A stretch of DNA of 64,000 bases from Clostridiaceae bacterium (GCA_012838795.1 DUOO01000063.1:1-64000); one strand, 5' to 3'. Shown: positions 52,478 to 62,217, counted from the stretch's first letter. Numbers and translations are program-made. The notes: generated from the letters alone by a model not told the origin.

Positions 52478-54703
52478 ATGAAAGTCAATAAGCGAAATTT
52501 GGCATCCGGTACAGTCTTAGGCGGACGTTATAGCGTTGTTCGAACTCTGGGACAAGGCGGGATGGCCCATGTATATATGGCTGAAGACTTGCATAACAAG
52601 TCTTATGTTGCTTTAAAAGTTATGCGTGATGAATTGTCAGATGATCCTGAGTTCATCAGACGTTTTGCAACCGAAGCAAGAGCTGCTGCAAGTCTTGATC
52701 ATCCGAATATTGTAGCAGTTCTTGACTATGGACAGGATAAAGATGTCAGATATATTGTCCAAGAATATGTTGAAGGAAAAACTTTAAAAGATTTAATCCG
52801 TGAACAGGGTGCACTGGATTATCATTTAGCCATACCGCTAATGGTTCAAATAGGTCTTGCTTTAGAACATGCTCATAAAAGAGGTGTAATTCATCGTGAT
52901 ATGAAACCTCAAAATGTAATGATTACATCGGATATGGTTGCCAAGGTTACCGATTTCGGAATTGCCAGAACGACTAATGCAAATACGATTACTTTAACCG
53001 GTGGTGTGGCTTTCGGATCGGTACATTATTTTTCTCCGGAACAAGCAAGAGGGAGTCACGTTACCGAGCGCTCGGATTTGTATTCACTGGGGATAATGTT
53101 ATATGAAATGTTGACAGGGGAATTGCCGTTTGACGGTGATTCTTCAGTAGCAGTTGCAATCAAACAGTTGCAGGAAATGCCGGACCCGCCAAGTCGATAT
53201 AATCCAAAACTGCCGCGTTCTTTGGATAATATCGTTTTTAAAACAATTCAAAAAAGTCCGGGTAATCGATATGCATCAGCGAGAGCTTTTGTCGATGAGT
53301 TGGATGCTTTTCTAAGAAATCCGCAGGGAAGATACGGAGTTATAGCCGGTAGCCGTAATAAAGTTGAAGCTTCCTCGTCTTTTGGAGGTCAAACAAAAGG
53401 TTCAAATTTTGAAAAAATTCATGAACTGGAATCTTCGATTCACAAAAGCCGCAGAACACGGACCAGAGATACATCGGTTGTTGTGATAATAATTGTGGTT
53501 ACGGTTGCCGTTGTAGTTGCCGGTTTATATTGGTTGATAAATTCCATTAAAAAATCTAATGCGCAAAACGGCGAAGATTTTTTTGTTTTAGAAGATTATA
53601 CGGGTGAAAACATCGAGATTGTTGCTAATCAGTTGATAAATGAACATGGTTTAGAAATTGAAAAAGATTTATTTATTGAATGGAAAACCAATGATGTTAC
53701 TAAGGGCAACATTTATGATCAGGAGCCGAAACCTAAACAAAAATTCTTTGTCGGTAAAGACAAATTAAAGTTGATGGTTAGTGCCGGAAATGAAATTTCT
53801 TATGTTCCGGATGTTATCGGTGAAACTAAGGAAAATGCCAGTAATTTGCTTGAGAGCATGAATTATAATGTATTAATTAAATATCAAAGTTCGGAAACAT
53901 ACGCAGAGAATATCGTAATAAATTCTTTGCCGCGTCCGGGGAGCGCTTTACCGCCGGGTGAGAAAGTAACAATTTACGTTTCTGAAGGTCCGTCTGATGC
54001 AACCGAATTAACAACTGAAGTACCATATATTGTCGGATATACTTGGGAAGCTGCAATGCAAATCCTTTCTGATGCAAATTTGAATATAGGTGAGGCTACA
54101 GGCATTGACGGCAGTGTCGCAGAAAAAGATCGGATTATTATTAAACAATCTCCTGCAGAAGGTGTAATGGTCAGAATTAATTCTGAAGTTGCCGTTACCT
54201 ACGGAACTTCAAAACAATACGACGAATATATGAATCCTACGGAAGCGACTACATCCAAAGGTGTGACCAAAATGCCCAATTTGGTAGGTAAAACGTGGGA
54301 TGTTGCATATAATCAGATTACTAATTGGAGTGCGGACAGTATCCCTGATAATATTAAAGTTACTTACATCAGTGCAGCATCAAAAGCAGAAGCTTACCAT
54401 ATGACAAATCCGGAAAAAGCCTATATTTTAAGTCAATCAGTTAGTCCGGACACAAATTTAAAAAGTGTGAATGAGATTCTCTTTATGCTCGGTACTTACG
54501 CGGATTATCAGGAAATGTTAAATCCGACAGAACCGCCGACCACAACGACGGAACCGACTACTACACCGCCAACAACCGAAACACCGACAACTACGGAACC
54601 GCCAACGGATCCGACTTTGCCAACAGATTCCTCGATTAATCCTGAACCTGAACCTGAGCCTGAACCTGAACCCGAACCGGATCCGACCCCGGAAGGTGGT
54701 TAA
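52478..54703 (+). CDS. prkC: PASTA-domain Ser/Thr protein kinase (PrkC/Stk1)
   Basis: The start is ATG 52478 after TTTGGAGGG. The 741-aa membrane kinase has a cytoplasmic Hanks-type kinase domain (~15-275; LGQGGMAHVYMAED, HRDMKPQNVM, TDFGIART). One membrane helix follows (~328-350, VVVIIIVVTVAVVVAGLYWL), then four PASTA-like repeats outside (~370-675; e.g. VPDVIGETKENASNLLES). It senses peptidoglycan or lipid II and controls growth. The extracellular end is a Thr/Pro-rich stretch followed by (EP)n, unusual and probably wall-spanning. Confidence 0.96.
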   Translation: MKVNKRNLASGTVLGGRYSVVRTLGQGGMAHVYMAEDLHNKSYVALKVMRDELSDDPEFIRRFATEARAAASLDHPNIVAVLDYGQDKDVRYIVQEYVEGKTLKDLIREQGALDYHLAIPLMVQIGLALEHAHKRGVIHRDMKPQNVMITSDMVAKVTDFGIARTTNANTITLTGGVAFGSVHYFSPEQARGSHVTERSDLYSLGIMLYEMLTGELPFDGDSSVAVAIKQLQEMPDPPSRYNPKLPRSLDNIVFKTIQKSPGNRYASARAFVDELDAFLRNPQGRYGVIAGSRNKVEASSSFGGQTKGSNFEKIHELESSIHKSRRTRTRDTSVVVIIIVVTVAVVVAGLYWLINSIKKSNAQNGEDFFVLEDYTGENIEIVANQLINEHGLEIEKDLFIEWKTNDVTKGNIYDQEPKPKQKFFVGKDKLKLMVSAGNEISYVPDVIGETKENASNLLESMNYNVLIKYQSSETYAENIVINSLPRPGSALPPGEKVTIYVSEGPSDATELTTEVPYIVGYTWEAAMQILSDANLNIGEATGIDGSVAEKDRIIIKQSPAEGVMVRINSEVAVTYGTSKQYDEYMNPTEATTSKGVTKMPNLVGKTWDVAYNQITNWSADSIPDNIKVTYISAASKAEAYHMTNPEKAYILSQSVSPDTNLKSVNEILFMLGTYADYQEMLNPTEPPTTTTEPTTTPPTTETPTTTEPPTDPTLPTDSSINPEPEPEPEPEPEPDPTPEGG

Positions 54704-54725
54704 TTAATGTTAGGTTTTAACTAAA

Positions 54726-55628
54726 ATGAAGAAACTGCAGGCTAATCAAGCGGTAATAGTGAAAGGTGTGGCAGGTCAATACAGTTTACATCGTTATGAA
54801 CCTTATTTCTCTGGTATTGCAGTAGCAAGAGGTATATTTCGTAAAGACAAAATAATTCCCTTGCCGGGTGATCTGGTGGAATATTCTGCATCGGGAGATC
54901 CGGATATTCCGTTTGTTATCGAAAACATCCTACCGCGTAAAAATGAATTGAAAAGACCGCCGATGGCAAATCTGGATATTTTATTGATCACAGTTTCTAC
55001 AGGGTTGCCTGAGCCTGATTTTTATTTGATTGATCGCATGGCAGCATATGCCAATATCTTGAATATTACTCCCTATATTTTATTAACCAAGACAGATATT
55101 GACGATTCTAATGTTTCGGAAATTCTTGATAACTATCGTCCTGCCGGCTTCCCGATCTATCAATTAGGTTTTGAAAACGAGATGGAACTGCAAAGATTAA
55201 AAAATGATATAAGAGGAGAAATTGTGGCATTTGCCGGGCAAAGCGGAGTAGGTAAATCGACATATTTAAACCTGCTTTTCGGGAATTCGTTAATGGAAAC
55301 AGGTGAGTTATCACATAAAGCCGGCAGGGGCAAACAAACGACACGCCATATTGAATTATTTCCTACAGGAATAAGTTATGTAGCTGATACACCGGGTTTT
55401 CAAACACTTAATTTAGCCGAAACCGAGATTACCGGAACTCAATTTGCTGCCGGTTATCCTGAAATAAACAGATTATCCGAAAATTGTCGTTTTAATAATT
55501 GTACTCATCTGCATGAACCCGGTTGTGCCGTTATAGAAGCCGGTTCCGATCAAATAAATCCGAAAAGACTGAAACGTTATCAGTTTTTACGAAGTGAATT
55601 GGATTCTTTTTATCAAAATATGTATTAG
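54726..55628 (+). CDS. rsgA: Ribosome small subunit-dependent GTPase A
   Basis: This 300-aa circularly permuted GTPase assists late 30S assembly. The order is an OB-fold (~1-75), then G4 (LLTKTDID), G1 P-loop (GQSGVGKSTYLNLLFG), G2 (GKQTTRHIELF), G3 (DTPGFQTL), and a zinc domain (CRFNNCTHLHEPGCAV). This is the usual arrangement. It follows prkC by 22 bp; the ribosome binding site is weak (TTAGG). Confidence 0.96.
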   Translation: MKKLQANQAVIVKGVAGQYSLHRYEPYFSGIAVARGIFRKDKIIPLPGDLVEYSASGDPDIPFVIENILPRKNELKRPPMANLDILLITVSTGLPEPDFYLIDRMAAYANILNITPYILLTKTDIDDSNVSEILDNYRPAGFPIYQLGFENEMELQRLKNDIRGEIVAFAGQSGVGKSTYLNLLFGNSLMETGELSHKAGRGKQTTRHIELFPTGISYVADTPGFQTLNLAETEITGTQFAAGYPEINRLSENCRFNNCTHLHEPGCAVIEAGSDQINPKRLKRYQFLRSELDSFYQNMY

Positions 55629-55766
55629 AATAAGGAATAATTTAGATGATTTAATTTGAAAACAGTTATAATAAATTGTAGCTAAGAATCATTTTAGTTA
55701 TAGTAAAGGTTAATGTCAGGAAGTAAAGATCAAAACAAATACAAAAAATTGTTATAAAGGAGTCTT

Positions 55767-56453
55767 ATGTTAACTAAAAACAAGAATAGTGATATTGTAA
55801 TCTGTCCAAGTGTATTATCAGCTGATTTTGCTAATTTAGCGTCTGATCTTGAAACAATCAGTTCTGCTGATTGGCTTCATTTTGATGTGATGGATGGACA
55901 TTATGTTCCTAATTTATCATTTGGACCTGTTGTCGCATCTGCGGTGAAACCATATTCCAATTTATTGCTGGATGTTCATTTGATGGTTTCACAACCGGAT
56001 GAATGGTTTGAACCTTTTGCCGAAGCCGGCGCCGATTCTTTGGTTATTCATCAAGAAGTTGCTGTACATGCGAACAGATCACTCCAGAGAATAAAAGAAT
56101 TAGGTTGTTCAGCAGGTATGGCAATAAATCCCGGAACACCGATTGAAACTTTATACGAACATTTACCATATTTGGATTTGGTCTTGATTATGACTGTTAA
56201 CCCGGGATTTGGGGGACAGTCATACATTGAATCAATGGACGATAAAATTCGCAGAATGCGTAAAATGATCAATGAATCCGGTTATGATATTTTCCTGCAG
56301 GTAGATGGCGGTATCACCAGTGATAATATTGAAAGAGTTGCTGCTTGTGGTGCCAATGCTTTTGTTTCCGGAAGCGGTATTTTTAAGAAATCGGATCGAG
56401 TTGCTGAAATTAGCTTAATGCGTAAATTAGCAGAAAAGGGATATACAGGTTAA
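55767..56453 (+). CDS. rpe: Ribulose-phosphate 3-epimerase
   Basis: This 228-aa TIM-barrel enzyme interconverts ribulose 5-phosphate and xylulose 5-phosphate. Signatures are CPSVLSADFANLASDL, LHFDVMDGHYVPNLSFG with the metal ligands, DVHLMVSQPD, MTVNPGFGGQSYI and VDGGITSDNI. AAAGGAG precedes the ATG. The stop overlaps the thiN start (TAATG), as in the rsgA-rpe-thiN order of many Firmicutes. Confidence 0.97.
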   Translation: MLTKNKNSDIVICPSVLSADFANLASDLETISSADWLHFDVMDGHYVPNLSFGPVVASAVKPYSNLLLDVHLMVSQPDEWFEPFAEAGADSLVIHQEVAVHANRSLQRIKELGCSAGMAINPGTPIETLYEHLPYLDLVLIMTVNPGFGGQSYIESMDDKIRRMRKMINESGYDIFLQVDGGITSDNIERVAACGANAFVSGSGIFKKSDRVAEISLMRKLAEKGYTG

Positions 56454-57157
56454 TGCTGGATGTTGCCATTGTTTTAAGCGGTGAGATAGCTGACAGGGAA
56501 GGATTTGATTATTTAGTCCGCTCAGCCGCATATCTTGTTGCAGTTGACGGAGGCTTAAATCATTTGGTTGATTTAGATATCATACCGGACTTGTTTTTAG
56601 GTGATTTTGATTCTGTGGGCAAAGATGCTTTAGCAAAAGCTGAACAATGGCAAATAGATATAATAAAATTCCCTGTACATAAAAATTATTCTGATTCGGA
56701 ATTAGCAGTTAAAGAAATACTTTTCGGTCAAAGATTCGATTTAATTGCAGCTAAACCGGTAATTGGTTTATTGGCTGCTTTCGGTTCGCGTTATGATCAT
56801 TTATTAAATAATCAATTACTGGCGAAACGTTTTATTGAACATGCAGATTTCATTTTGTCTGACGGTTTACTTTTACAATGGATTTTAGCCGGCCCTCGTA
56901 AGTTCAGTTTGAATTGGCCATGTACTGAAGCAAATTTGGCAAAAGAATATATATTCTCTGTCTTAGCATTGAGTAAATCAGTAAAAAATCTCACTATTTG
57001 TAATAGTGAATATATATTAAATAAATACGATTTACATTCCGGACATTCTATAGGTATAAGTAATCTAGCTCAAAACGCCGATTACAAAAGAACTTCGGAA
57101 GTAGAAATAAGTTTTGATAAAGGATGTTTAACCGTAATTATTTTACCTGAAGATTAA
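56453..57157 (+). CDS. thiN: Thiamine diphosphokinase
   Basis: This 234-aa enzyme pyrophosphorylates thiamine to TPP. It has the N-terminal catalytic part (VAVDGGLNHLVDL, IPDLFLGDFDSVGKDAL, DSELAVKEIL, LLAAFGSRYDHLLNN) and the smaller thiamine-binding domain (~155-230). The start overlaps the rpe stop. No TPP riboswitch is visible nearby, consistent with housekeeping expression. The thiamine domain is divergent (KSVKNLTICNSEYIL). Confidence 0.9.
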   Translation: MLDVAIVLSGEIADREGFDYLVRSAAYLVAVDGGLNHLVDLDIIPDLFLGDFDSVGKDALAKAEQWQIDIIKFPVHKNYSDSELAVKEILFGQRFDLIAAKPVIGLLAAFGSRYDHLLNNQLLAKRFIEHADFILSDGLLLQWILAGPRKFSLNWPCTEANLAKEYIFSVLALSKSVKNLTICNSEYILNKYDLHSGHSIGISNLAQNADYKRTSEVEISFDKGCLTVIILPED

Positions 57158-57166
57158 ATTACTTTG

Positions 57167-57195
57167 TTGTAATTAATTCTATATACAAATAATAT
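57167..57195 (+). promoter_or_regulatory. Promoter that would give a leaderless crp/fnr mRNA
   Basis: TTGTAA, a 17-bp spacer and TAATAT end 6 bp before the ATG at 57202, and no Shine-Dalgarno sequence precedes that ATG. Transcription would start at or next to the A of the start codon. Confidence 0.4.
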
Positions 57196-57201
57196 TAAAC
57201 T

Positions 57202-57927
57202 ATGGCGGAAGATTTAAATCTGAAAAATTCGAACACGGAAATTGTAACTGAAGATCCAAGAACATGGAGTCTTTTTAAGGGTTTGACGGAAGAAGAATAT
57301 ATTGAACTTGCTTCAAGTGTCAGAATTCTTGATTTTACACGCAATCAGACAGTTTTCAGACCGGGAGATTCTGCCGATAGAATGTACATTGTTATTTCCG
57401 GCAGAATGAAAATAACTCAGTTAATGCCTGATGGCCGACCACAAATTTTATATATTTATAATCCGGGAGATTTTGTCGGAGGCTTAAATATCTTGAGTGG
57501 TGATCAATATTTGTATTTGGGAGAAACTTTAGAAGATAGTAAAATCGGACAAATCGGTAAAAACATTTTTTCAGAATTTGCTCTTACCAGGGTCGATTCT
57601 TTGATTGAAATATTAGCAAAATCTTTTGATCGGATTCGCTGGGCCGAATCGCTTATTTCCAGGCTTTCAGCGTCCAATGCGGAAATTAAAGTTGCAGGAC
57701 TTTTAATCAGTTTAATCGATTCCTATGGAATTAAGAAAAACGATAAAATTCATCTTAAACTTTCGATTAATCGGGAAGAAATGGGGAGTTATGCAGGTTT
57801 GACCCGCGAAACAATGACCCGCAAATTAAACGAGTTCCGTAATAAAGGTTATATTGGTTTTAAAGGTCATCGCACAATTGTTATTAAAGATTTACCCGCT
57901 TTACGAAGGATTATATATTTAGTTTAG
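57202..57927 (+). CDS. Crp/Fnr-family transcriptional regulator
   Basis: This 241-aa regulator has a cyclic-nucleotide-binding-like beta barrel (~25-145: NQTVFRPGDSADRMYIVISGRMKI, YNPGDFVGGLNIL) and a helical dimer interface. The C-terminal winged helix (~165-235) has the recognition region NREEMGSYAGLTRETMTRKLNEF. It lacks the N-terminal cysteines of oxygen-sensing FNR. The cAMP-binding residues are not complete, so the signal is unknown. It stands alone, converging with folP 17 bp away. Confidence 0.9.
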   Translation: MAEDLNLKNSNTEIVTEDPRTWSLFKGLTEEEYIELASSVRILDFTRNQTVFRPGDSADRMYIVISGRMKITQLMPDGRPQILYIYNPGDFVGGLNILSGDQYLYLGETLEDSKIGQIGKNIFSEFALTRVDSLIEILAKSFDRIRWAESLISRLSASNAEIKVAGLLISLIDSYGIKKNDKIHLKLSINREEMGSYAGLTRETMTRKLNEFRNKGYIGFKGHRTIVIKDLPALRRIIYLV

Positions 57928-57944
57928 CTAAAAAATATTAGTTA

Positions 57945-58904
57945 TTAACGATCATATTGCGGAAGATCTGAATTTTCTGCAAGATCGGCTTGGCAGATAG
58001 CTTCACCTATTCTTGCAGCTAACAGATGTTCTTTGACTGTATGGGTTCTGACAATTTCAACACCTTTGCTGGCCGCGATTGCAGTCAGTGCGGCGGAAGC
58101 CAAATCGCGATTGGCAAAACCCGCCTCTGTTGCTGGATTTGTATTAATATGAGCATTTTGCAATAAATTAATCAGGAATCTTTTACGTGAAACTCCTAAA
58201 AAAATCGGGAATCCTAATTTTTTGATTGTAGTTATATTATTAATTAATTGAAGATTTTCTTTTTTTGTTAAACCGAAACCAATACCGGGATCAAGATATA
58301 TTTGTTCAGTTTTAATGCCTGCTTGCATTGCGATAGTTAAAGCTTTATCAAAAAAGTATTTCATTACTTCAAGAATCGGCTTTTCGGCCATATCTGCGTA
58401 TTCAGCTGAGGTAAAAACAGAATAATTATCTTCAAGACAAAATTTTGGAAAGTACATACTGCTTGAATGTTGCGGTCGTGCCATAACAGGGTTGAACATT
58501 AAGACAAAAAGCGGGTGGCGACCTGAACCTGCAATAAGATCAGCCATATTCGGATCCCCGAAGAGACCGGTAATATCGTTAATGATGTCTGCGCCTATAT
58601 CTAAACAATGTTCGGCAACATCTGCCTTCCAGGTATCAACTGATAGTGGTGAATCGGATTTTTGTTTTAATTCTCTGATCACCGGATCAATTCTCTCTAT
58701 TTCTGTTTGGGCGGAAATCAATGTGCTGCCGGGACGAGTGGATTCTCCTCCGATATCCAAAATATCAGCTCCCTGAGCTATTAAATCCAAACCGTGTTCA
58801 ATAGCTATTTCCGGATTATAATATAGATTTCCGTCGGAAAAAGAATCAGGTGTTACGTTGACTATTGCACAGATTTTTGTTTTATATTGTTTTTTATCGG
58901 TCAT
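57945..58904 (-). CDS. folP: Dihydropteroate synthase
   Basis: This 319-aa TIM-barrel enzyme joins p-aminobenzoate with dihydropterin pyrophosphate in folate synthesis. Signatures are CAIVNVTPDSFSDGNLYY, ADILDIGGESTRPGS, SVDTWKADVAEHCLDIGADIIND, and LDPGIGFGLTKKENL. It is about 40 residues longer than most FolPs, with an insertion around residues 140-185 (MARPQHSSSMYFPKF). No other folate gene is adjacent; its upstream neighbour is xerC at 20 bp, so the two may be co-transcribed. Confidence 0.94.
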   Translation of the reverse strand: MTDKKQYKTKICAIVNVTPDSFSDGNLYYNPEIAIEHGLDLIAQGADILDIGGESTRPGSTLISAQTEIERIDPVIRELKQKSDSPLSVDTWKADVAEHCLDIGADIINDITGLFGDPNMADLIAGSGRHPLFVLMFNPVMARPQHSSSMYFPKFCLEDNYSVFTSAEYADMAEKPILEVMKYFFDKALTIAMQAGIKTEQIYLDPGIGFGLTKKENLQLINNITTIKKLGFPIFLGVSRKRFLINLLQNAHINTNPATEAGFANRDLASAALTAIAASKGVEIVRTHTVKEHLLAARIGEAICQADLAENSDLPQYDR

Positions 58905-58924
58905 AACTAAAATCTTTCATTTTC

Positions 58925-59911
58925 TCATTTGTTATCAGTGAAATCCGATTTGCGATAGAGGTTCAGCGGATTATTTTCTACTGCCTGATGCAGCATTTCG
59001 TCATTGATATGAGTATAGATCTCCGTAGTTGAAACACTGGTATGACCAAGTATTTGTTGTAAACTGCGTAAATCGACCTGACCGTATTGATACATCAGGG
59101 TAGCGGCAGTATGACGCAATTTATGAGCTGAATATTTTTTGGGATCAAGGCCGGCTTTACTGATATATTTTTTTACTATATTTTGTACGGCTCTTTGTGA
59201 AATTCGACGTCTATTCCTGCTCACAAATAACGGATCACCTTTTTCTTCAAGTCTTGGCTCAATTCTTTCCGGCAAGTACGCATCAATTGCTTGCAGGGAA
59301 ATAGAATTGAGATAGATTGTTCTTTCTTTGCCACCTTTACCCATAACAGTCAGAGTCTCTTCAGCAATATCACCAAGATTTATGCTGCATAATTCAGAAA
59401 GTCGCATACCGCAATTAAGAAATAAAGTTAATATACAATAATCACGACTTGAAAACTGATCATCGGAATTTGCTGCTTCAGCCAAAACGGATATGCTCTC
59501 ATCAATAGTAAGGTATCTGGGCAATTTTTTCTGTTGTTTTGGTGATTCTAATTCAGCAGCAGGATTATAGTCAATTATTTTAGCTTTGGAGGAAAGAAAA
59601 TTATAAAAAGATCTGATTGCAGAAATACGACGTGATCTGGCGGCCGGACCGTTATCTCGTTCATTGCCCAACCAGGCGACAAAACGATACATTTCGCTCA
59701 ATTTGATTGAACGCAGGAATTCTTCGTCAATGTCGGTAATTGAAATTTCTTCAAATGACGAATCTTCCGCAACTAAATTGCGATGTTTTTTTAAAAACCG
59801 AAAAAACATTTCCAAGTCATAACGATATTCTTGGATTGTTCCGGGTGCTCTTGCTTTTATACCGGAAAAATAGCTAAAAAACTCTTCTAACCAATAAAAA
59901 GTATTTTTCAT
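58925..59911 (-). CDS. Tyrosine recombinase (XerC/XerD-like)
   Basis: This 328-aa integrase-family protein has an N-terminal core-binding domain (~5-115, FFSYFSGIKARAPGTIQEY) and a catalytic domain with the full set of active residues: Arg in NCGMRLSELCSI, Lys in VMGKGGKERTIYL, HKLRHTAATLMYQ, LGHTSVSTTEIYTHI with His and Tyr. Size and lack of nearby phage genes point to a chromosome-dimer resolving Xer protein rather than a phage integrase. XerC versus XerD cannot be settled. Confidence 0.88.
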   Translation of the reverse strand: MKNTFYWLEEFFSYFSGIKARAPGTIQEYRYDLEMFFRFLKKHRNLVAEDSSFEEISITDIDEEFLRSIKLSEMYRFVAWLGNERDNGPAARSRRISAIRSFYNFLSSKAKIIDYNPAAELESPKQQKKLPRYLTIDESISVLAEAANSDDQFSSRDYCILTLFLNCGMRLSELCSINLGDIAEETLTVMGKGGKERTIYLNSISLQAIDAYLPERIEPRLEEKGDPLFVSRNRRRISQRAVQNIVKKYISKAGLDPKKYSAHKLRHTAATLMYQYGQVDLRSLQQILGHTSVSTTEIYTHINDEMLHQAVENNPLNLYRKSDFTDNK

Positions 59912-59980
59912 ATTATGCTGCCTCTGTTTATAATTATATGATAAAATATGATAATTGTTATTACAGGAGGTTTACAAATA

Positions 59981-61072
59981 ATGAAACGTAAGTATAAAGT
60001 CGGGATTGTCGGCGGTACCGGTTATGTAGGTCAAAGATTTTTAACCTTACTTGATAATCATCCTTGGTTTGAAACAACAATGATCGCAGCCTCCTCAAGA
60101 TCTGCGGGAAAAACATACGAAGAAACGATGCAGGGTCGGTGGAAAATAGATGCAATAATGCCTGAAGCGGTTAAAAATATAGTTGTCCTAAGCAGTGAAG
60201 ACTTAGCTTCATTTATTGACCGGGTAGATTTTGTTTTCTGTGCGGTTGATATGGAAAAATCGGAATTAATTGCTCTGGAAGAGTCCATTGCCAAAATGGA
60301 AACACCGGTTGTATCAAATAATTCGGCAAATCGTTGGACACCTGATGTTCCGATGATTATTCCGGAAATCAATCCCGAGCATTCGGCAATTATCGAAGTG
60401 CAAAAACAACGTTTGGGGACAAAATCCGGGTTTATTGCAGTGAAACCTAATTGTTCAATTCAAAGTTATGTACCTGCTTTAACCCCTTTGGCTGATTACG
60501 GAATTGAAAAAGTTCTGGTTTCTACTTATCAAGCTGTATCCGGTGCAGGTAAAACTCTTGCAGAATGGCCTGAAATCAATGCTAATGTAATTCCTTACAT
60601 AGGTGGTGAAGAAGAAAAATCGGAAAAGGAACCGCTGCGAGTTTGGGGAAAATTGAATTCTGATAACACAGAAATTGTTTTGGCGAACAAACCGCTTATT
60701 TCCGCACAATGTTACAGAGTTCCGGTACAAGACGGACATACGGCCTCAGTAGCGGTAAAATTTGCGGAAAAACCGACTAAAGAAGCCATCTTAAAAGCTT
60801 GGGCTGAATATCTGCCGTATCCGCAACAAAAGAAATTCCCGACAGCTCCGCAACCTTTCTTACAGTATTTGGAAGATGATAATCGTCCGCAACCAAAATT
60901 GGACGCTAACTTCGGAAAAGGTATGGGGGTAAGTATCGGCAGATTAAGAGAAGATAATATTTTTGATTATAAATTTGCTTGTCTGTCCCATAATACCTTG
61001 AGAGGAGCAGCAGGCGGTGCTGTTTTGACGGCTGAATTATTAGTTGATCAAGGTTATATAAATTTCAAATAA
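59981..61072 (+). CDS. asd: Aspartate-semialdehyde dehydrogenase (archaeal/fungal-like type)
   Basis: The start is ATG 59981 (MKRKYKVGIVGGTGYVG) with CAGGAGG upstream; the track's 59948 start is upstream of the ribosome binding site. The 363-aa enzyme reduces aspartyl phosphate to the semialdehyde for lysine, methionine, threonine and diaminopimelate. It belongs to the larger, archaeal/fungal-like class: KPNCSIQSYVPALTPL with the catalytic Cys, YQAVSGAGKTL, IPYIGGEEEKSE, RVPVQDGHTASVAV. Only 69 bp separate it from the divergent xerC. No lysine riboswitch is seen. Confidence 0.95.
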   Translation: MKRKYKVGIVGGTGYVGQRFLTLLDNHPWFETTMIAASSRSAGKTYEETMQGRWKIDAIMPEAVKNIVVLSSEDLASFIDRVDFVFCAVDMEKSELIALEESIAKMETPVVSNNSANRWTPDVPMIIPEINPEHSAIIEVQKQRLGTKSGFIAVKPNCSIQSYVPALTPLADYGIEKVLVSTYQAVSGAGKTLAEWPEINANVIPYIGGEEEKSEKEPLRVWGKLNSDNTEIVLANKPLISAQCYRVPVQDGHTASVAVKFAEKPTKEAILKAWAEYLPYPQQKKFPTAPQPFLQYLEDDNRPQPKLDANFGKGMGVSIGRLREDNIFDYKFACLSHNTLRGAAGGAVLTAELLVDQGYINFK

Positions 61073-61098
61073 AGTAAAAATAAACTAAAAGGTAATAT

Positions 61099-62130
61099 AT
61101 GGTTACAATCAAAGACATTGCAAAAAGAGCAGGGGTATCATATGCAACTGTTTCACGGGCTTTAAATAATAAAGCAGATGTTAACGAGAATACACGTAAA
61201 ATGATTGTAAAATTAGCTGAGAAAATGGGTTATCGGCCGAATGTGATAGCTCAGAGTTTGGTAACCAAAAGAACTAAACATATCGCCTTGATTGTTCCTG
61301 ATGTTTCAAATCCGTTCTTTGCCGAATTGTCGCGTTCAATCAGTGAGGCTTCGAATAAAGCAGGTTATATCGTGACTGCCTGCAATACAGGTTGGGACAG
61401 TAAACGTGAAAATTTTATGTTGGAACATATGCAAAGTCAGCAGGTTGCGGGAATTATTATAAAACCGACAGCATTTTATAAACCGGAAACGTTCGATTCA
61501 ATTAATATTCCCTTGGTAGTATTTTGGCATCCTTACAAGAATGAAACTGATTTTATCGAAATTGATCATTCTGCCGGTGGAAAAATGGCAACTGAGCATC
61601 TGATCGAATGTGGTTATAAAAATATTGCCTATATCGGAGGTGATGCCTTGTCTCCGGCAAATCAATTAAGATCTTTGGCATATCAACAAGCTTTACAAGA
61701 AAATAATTTTCAGGTTAAGCATGATTTGATCATTTATGGAGGTTTTGATCTGCAAAGCGGTTATGATCGAATTAAAAAGCTTCTTGAACAAGGTTCAGTC
61801 CGACCGGATGCAGTTTTTTGCGGAAACGATTACATTGCATTAGGTGTATTGCAATATTTATACGAAAAGAAAATTCGAGTTCCGGAAGATTTCGGTGTAA
61901 TAGGATATGATGATATATATTTTTCCGGCTTGCCGATGATTAACTTGACTACGATAGCTCAACCGCGCGATGAAATGGGTTCTTCTGCTGTCAAATTGAT
62001 TTTGGATCAAATTGATTTTATGAAAAACAATGCGGATAAAGACAATATTAAGAATAATTATCGTAAACCTGCCCGAATTTTATTAAAACCGGCTTTGAAA
62101 GTAAGAGGTACCACACGCAAACCGGCATAA
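61099..62130 (+). CDS. LacI-family transcriptional regulator
   Basis: This 343-aa repressor-type protein has the N-terminal DNA-binding segment VTIKDIAKRAGVSYATVSRAL, the hinge helix and a periplasmic-binding-protein-like sensor domain (~60-335; IALIVPDVSNPFFAELSRSI, PDAVFCGNDYIALGVLQYL, FGVIGYDDIYFSGL). It sits 26 bp after asd but no sugar-utilisation genes flank it in this window, so its ligand and targets are unknown. Confidence 0.92.
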   Translation: MVTIKDIAKRAGVSYATVSRALNNKADVNENTRKMIVKLAEKMGYRPNVIAQSLVTKRTKHIALIVPDVSNPFFAELSRSISEASNKAGYIVTACNTGWDSKRENFMLEHMQSQQVAGIIIKPTAFYKPETFDSINIPLVVFWHPYKNETDFIEIDHSAGGKMATEHLIECGYKNIAYIGGDALSPANQLRSLAYQQALQENNFQVKHDLIIYGGFDLQSGYDRIKKLLEQGSVRPDAVFCGNDYIALGVLQYLYEKKIRVPEDFGVIGYDDIYFSGLPMINLTTIAQPRDEMGSSAVKLILDQIDFMKNNADKDNIKNNYRKPARILLKPALKVRGTTRKPA

Positions 62131-62217
62131 ACGATTATATTCTTTCAAATAAAACTTTCTGTCAATCAAAAATTGTTTAGTTTATTGTTATTCTAAAATC
62201 ATATATAAGGAAATTTT

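Noticed and set aside
58925-59911. Phage or mobile-element integrase
   Set aside because: All catalytic residues fit XerC/D, and no phage genes, attachment repeats or tRNA are nearby.
59912-59980. Lysine riboswitch or T-box before asd
   Set aside because: Only 69 bp lie between the divergent xerC and asd starts, too short and without conserved motifs.
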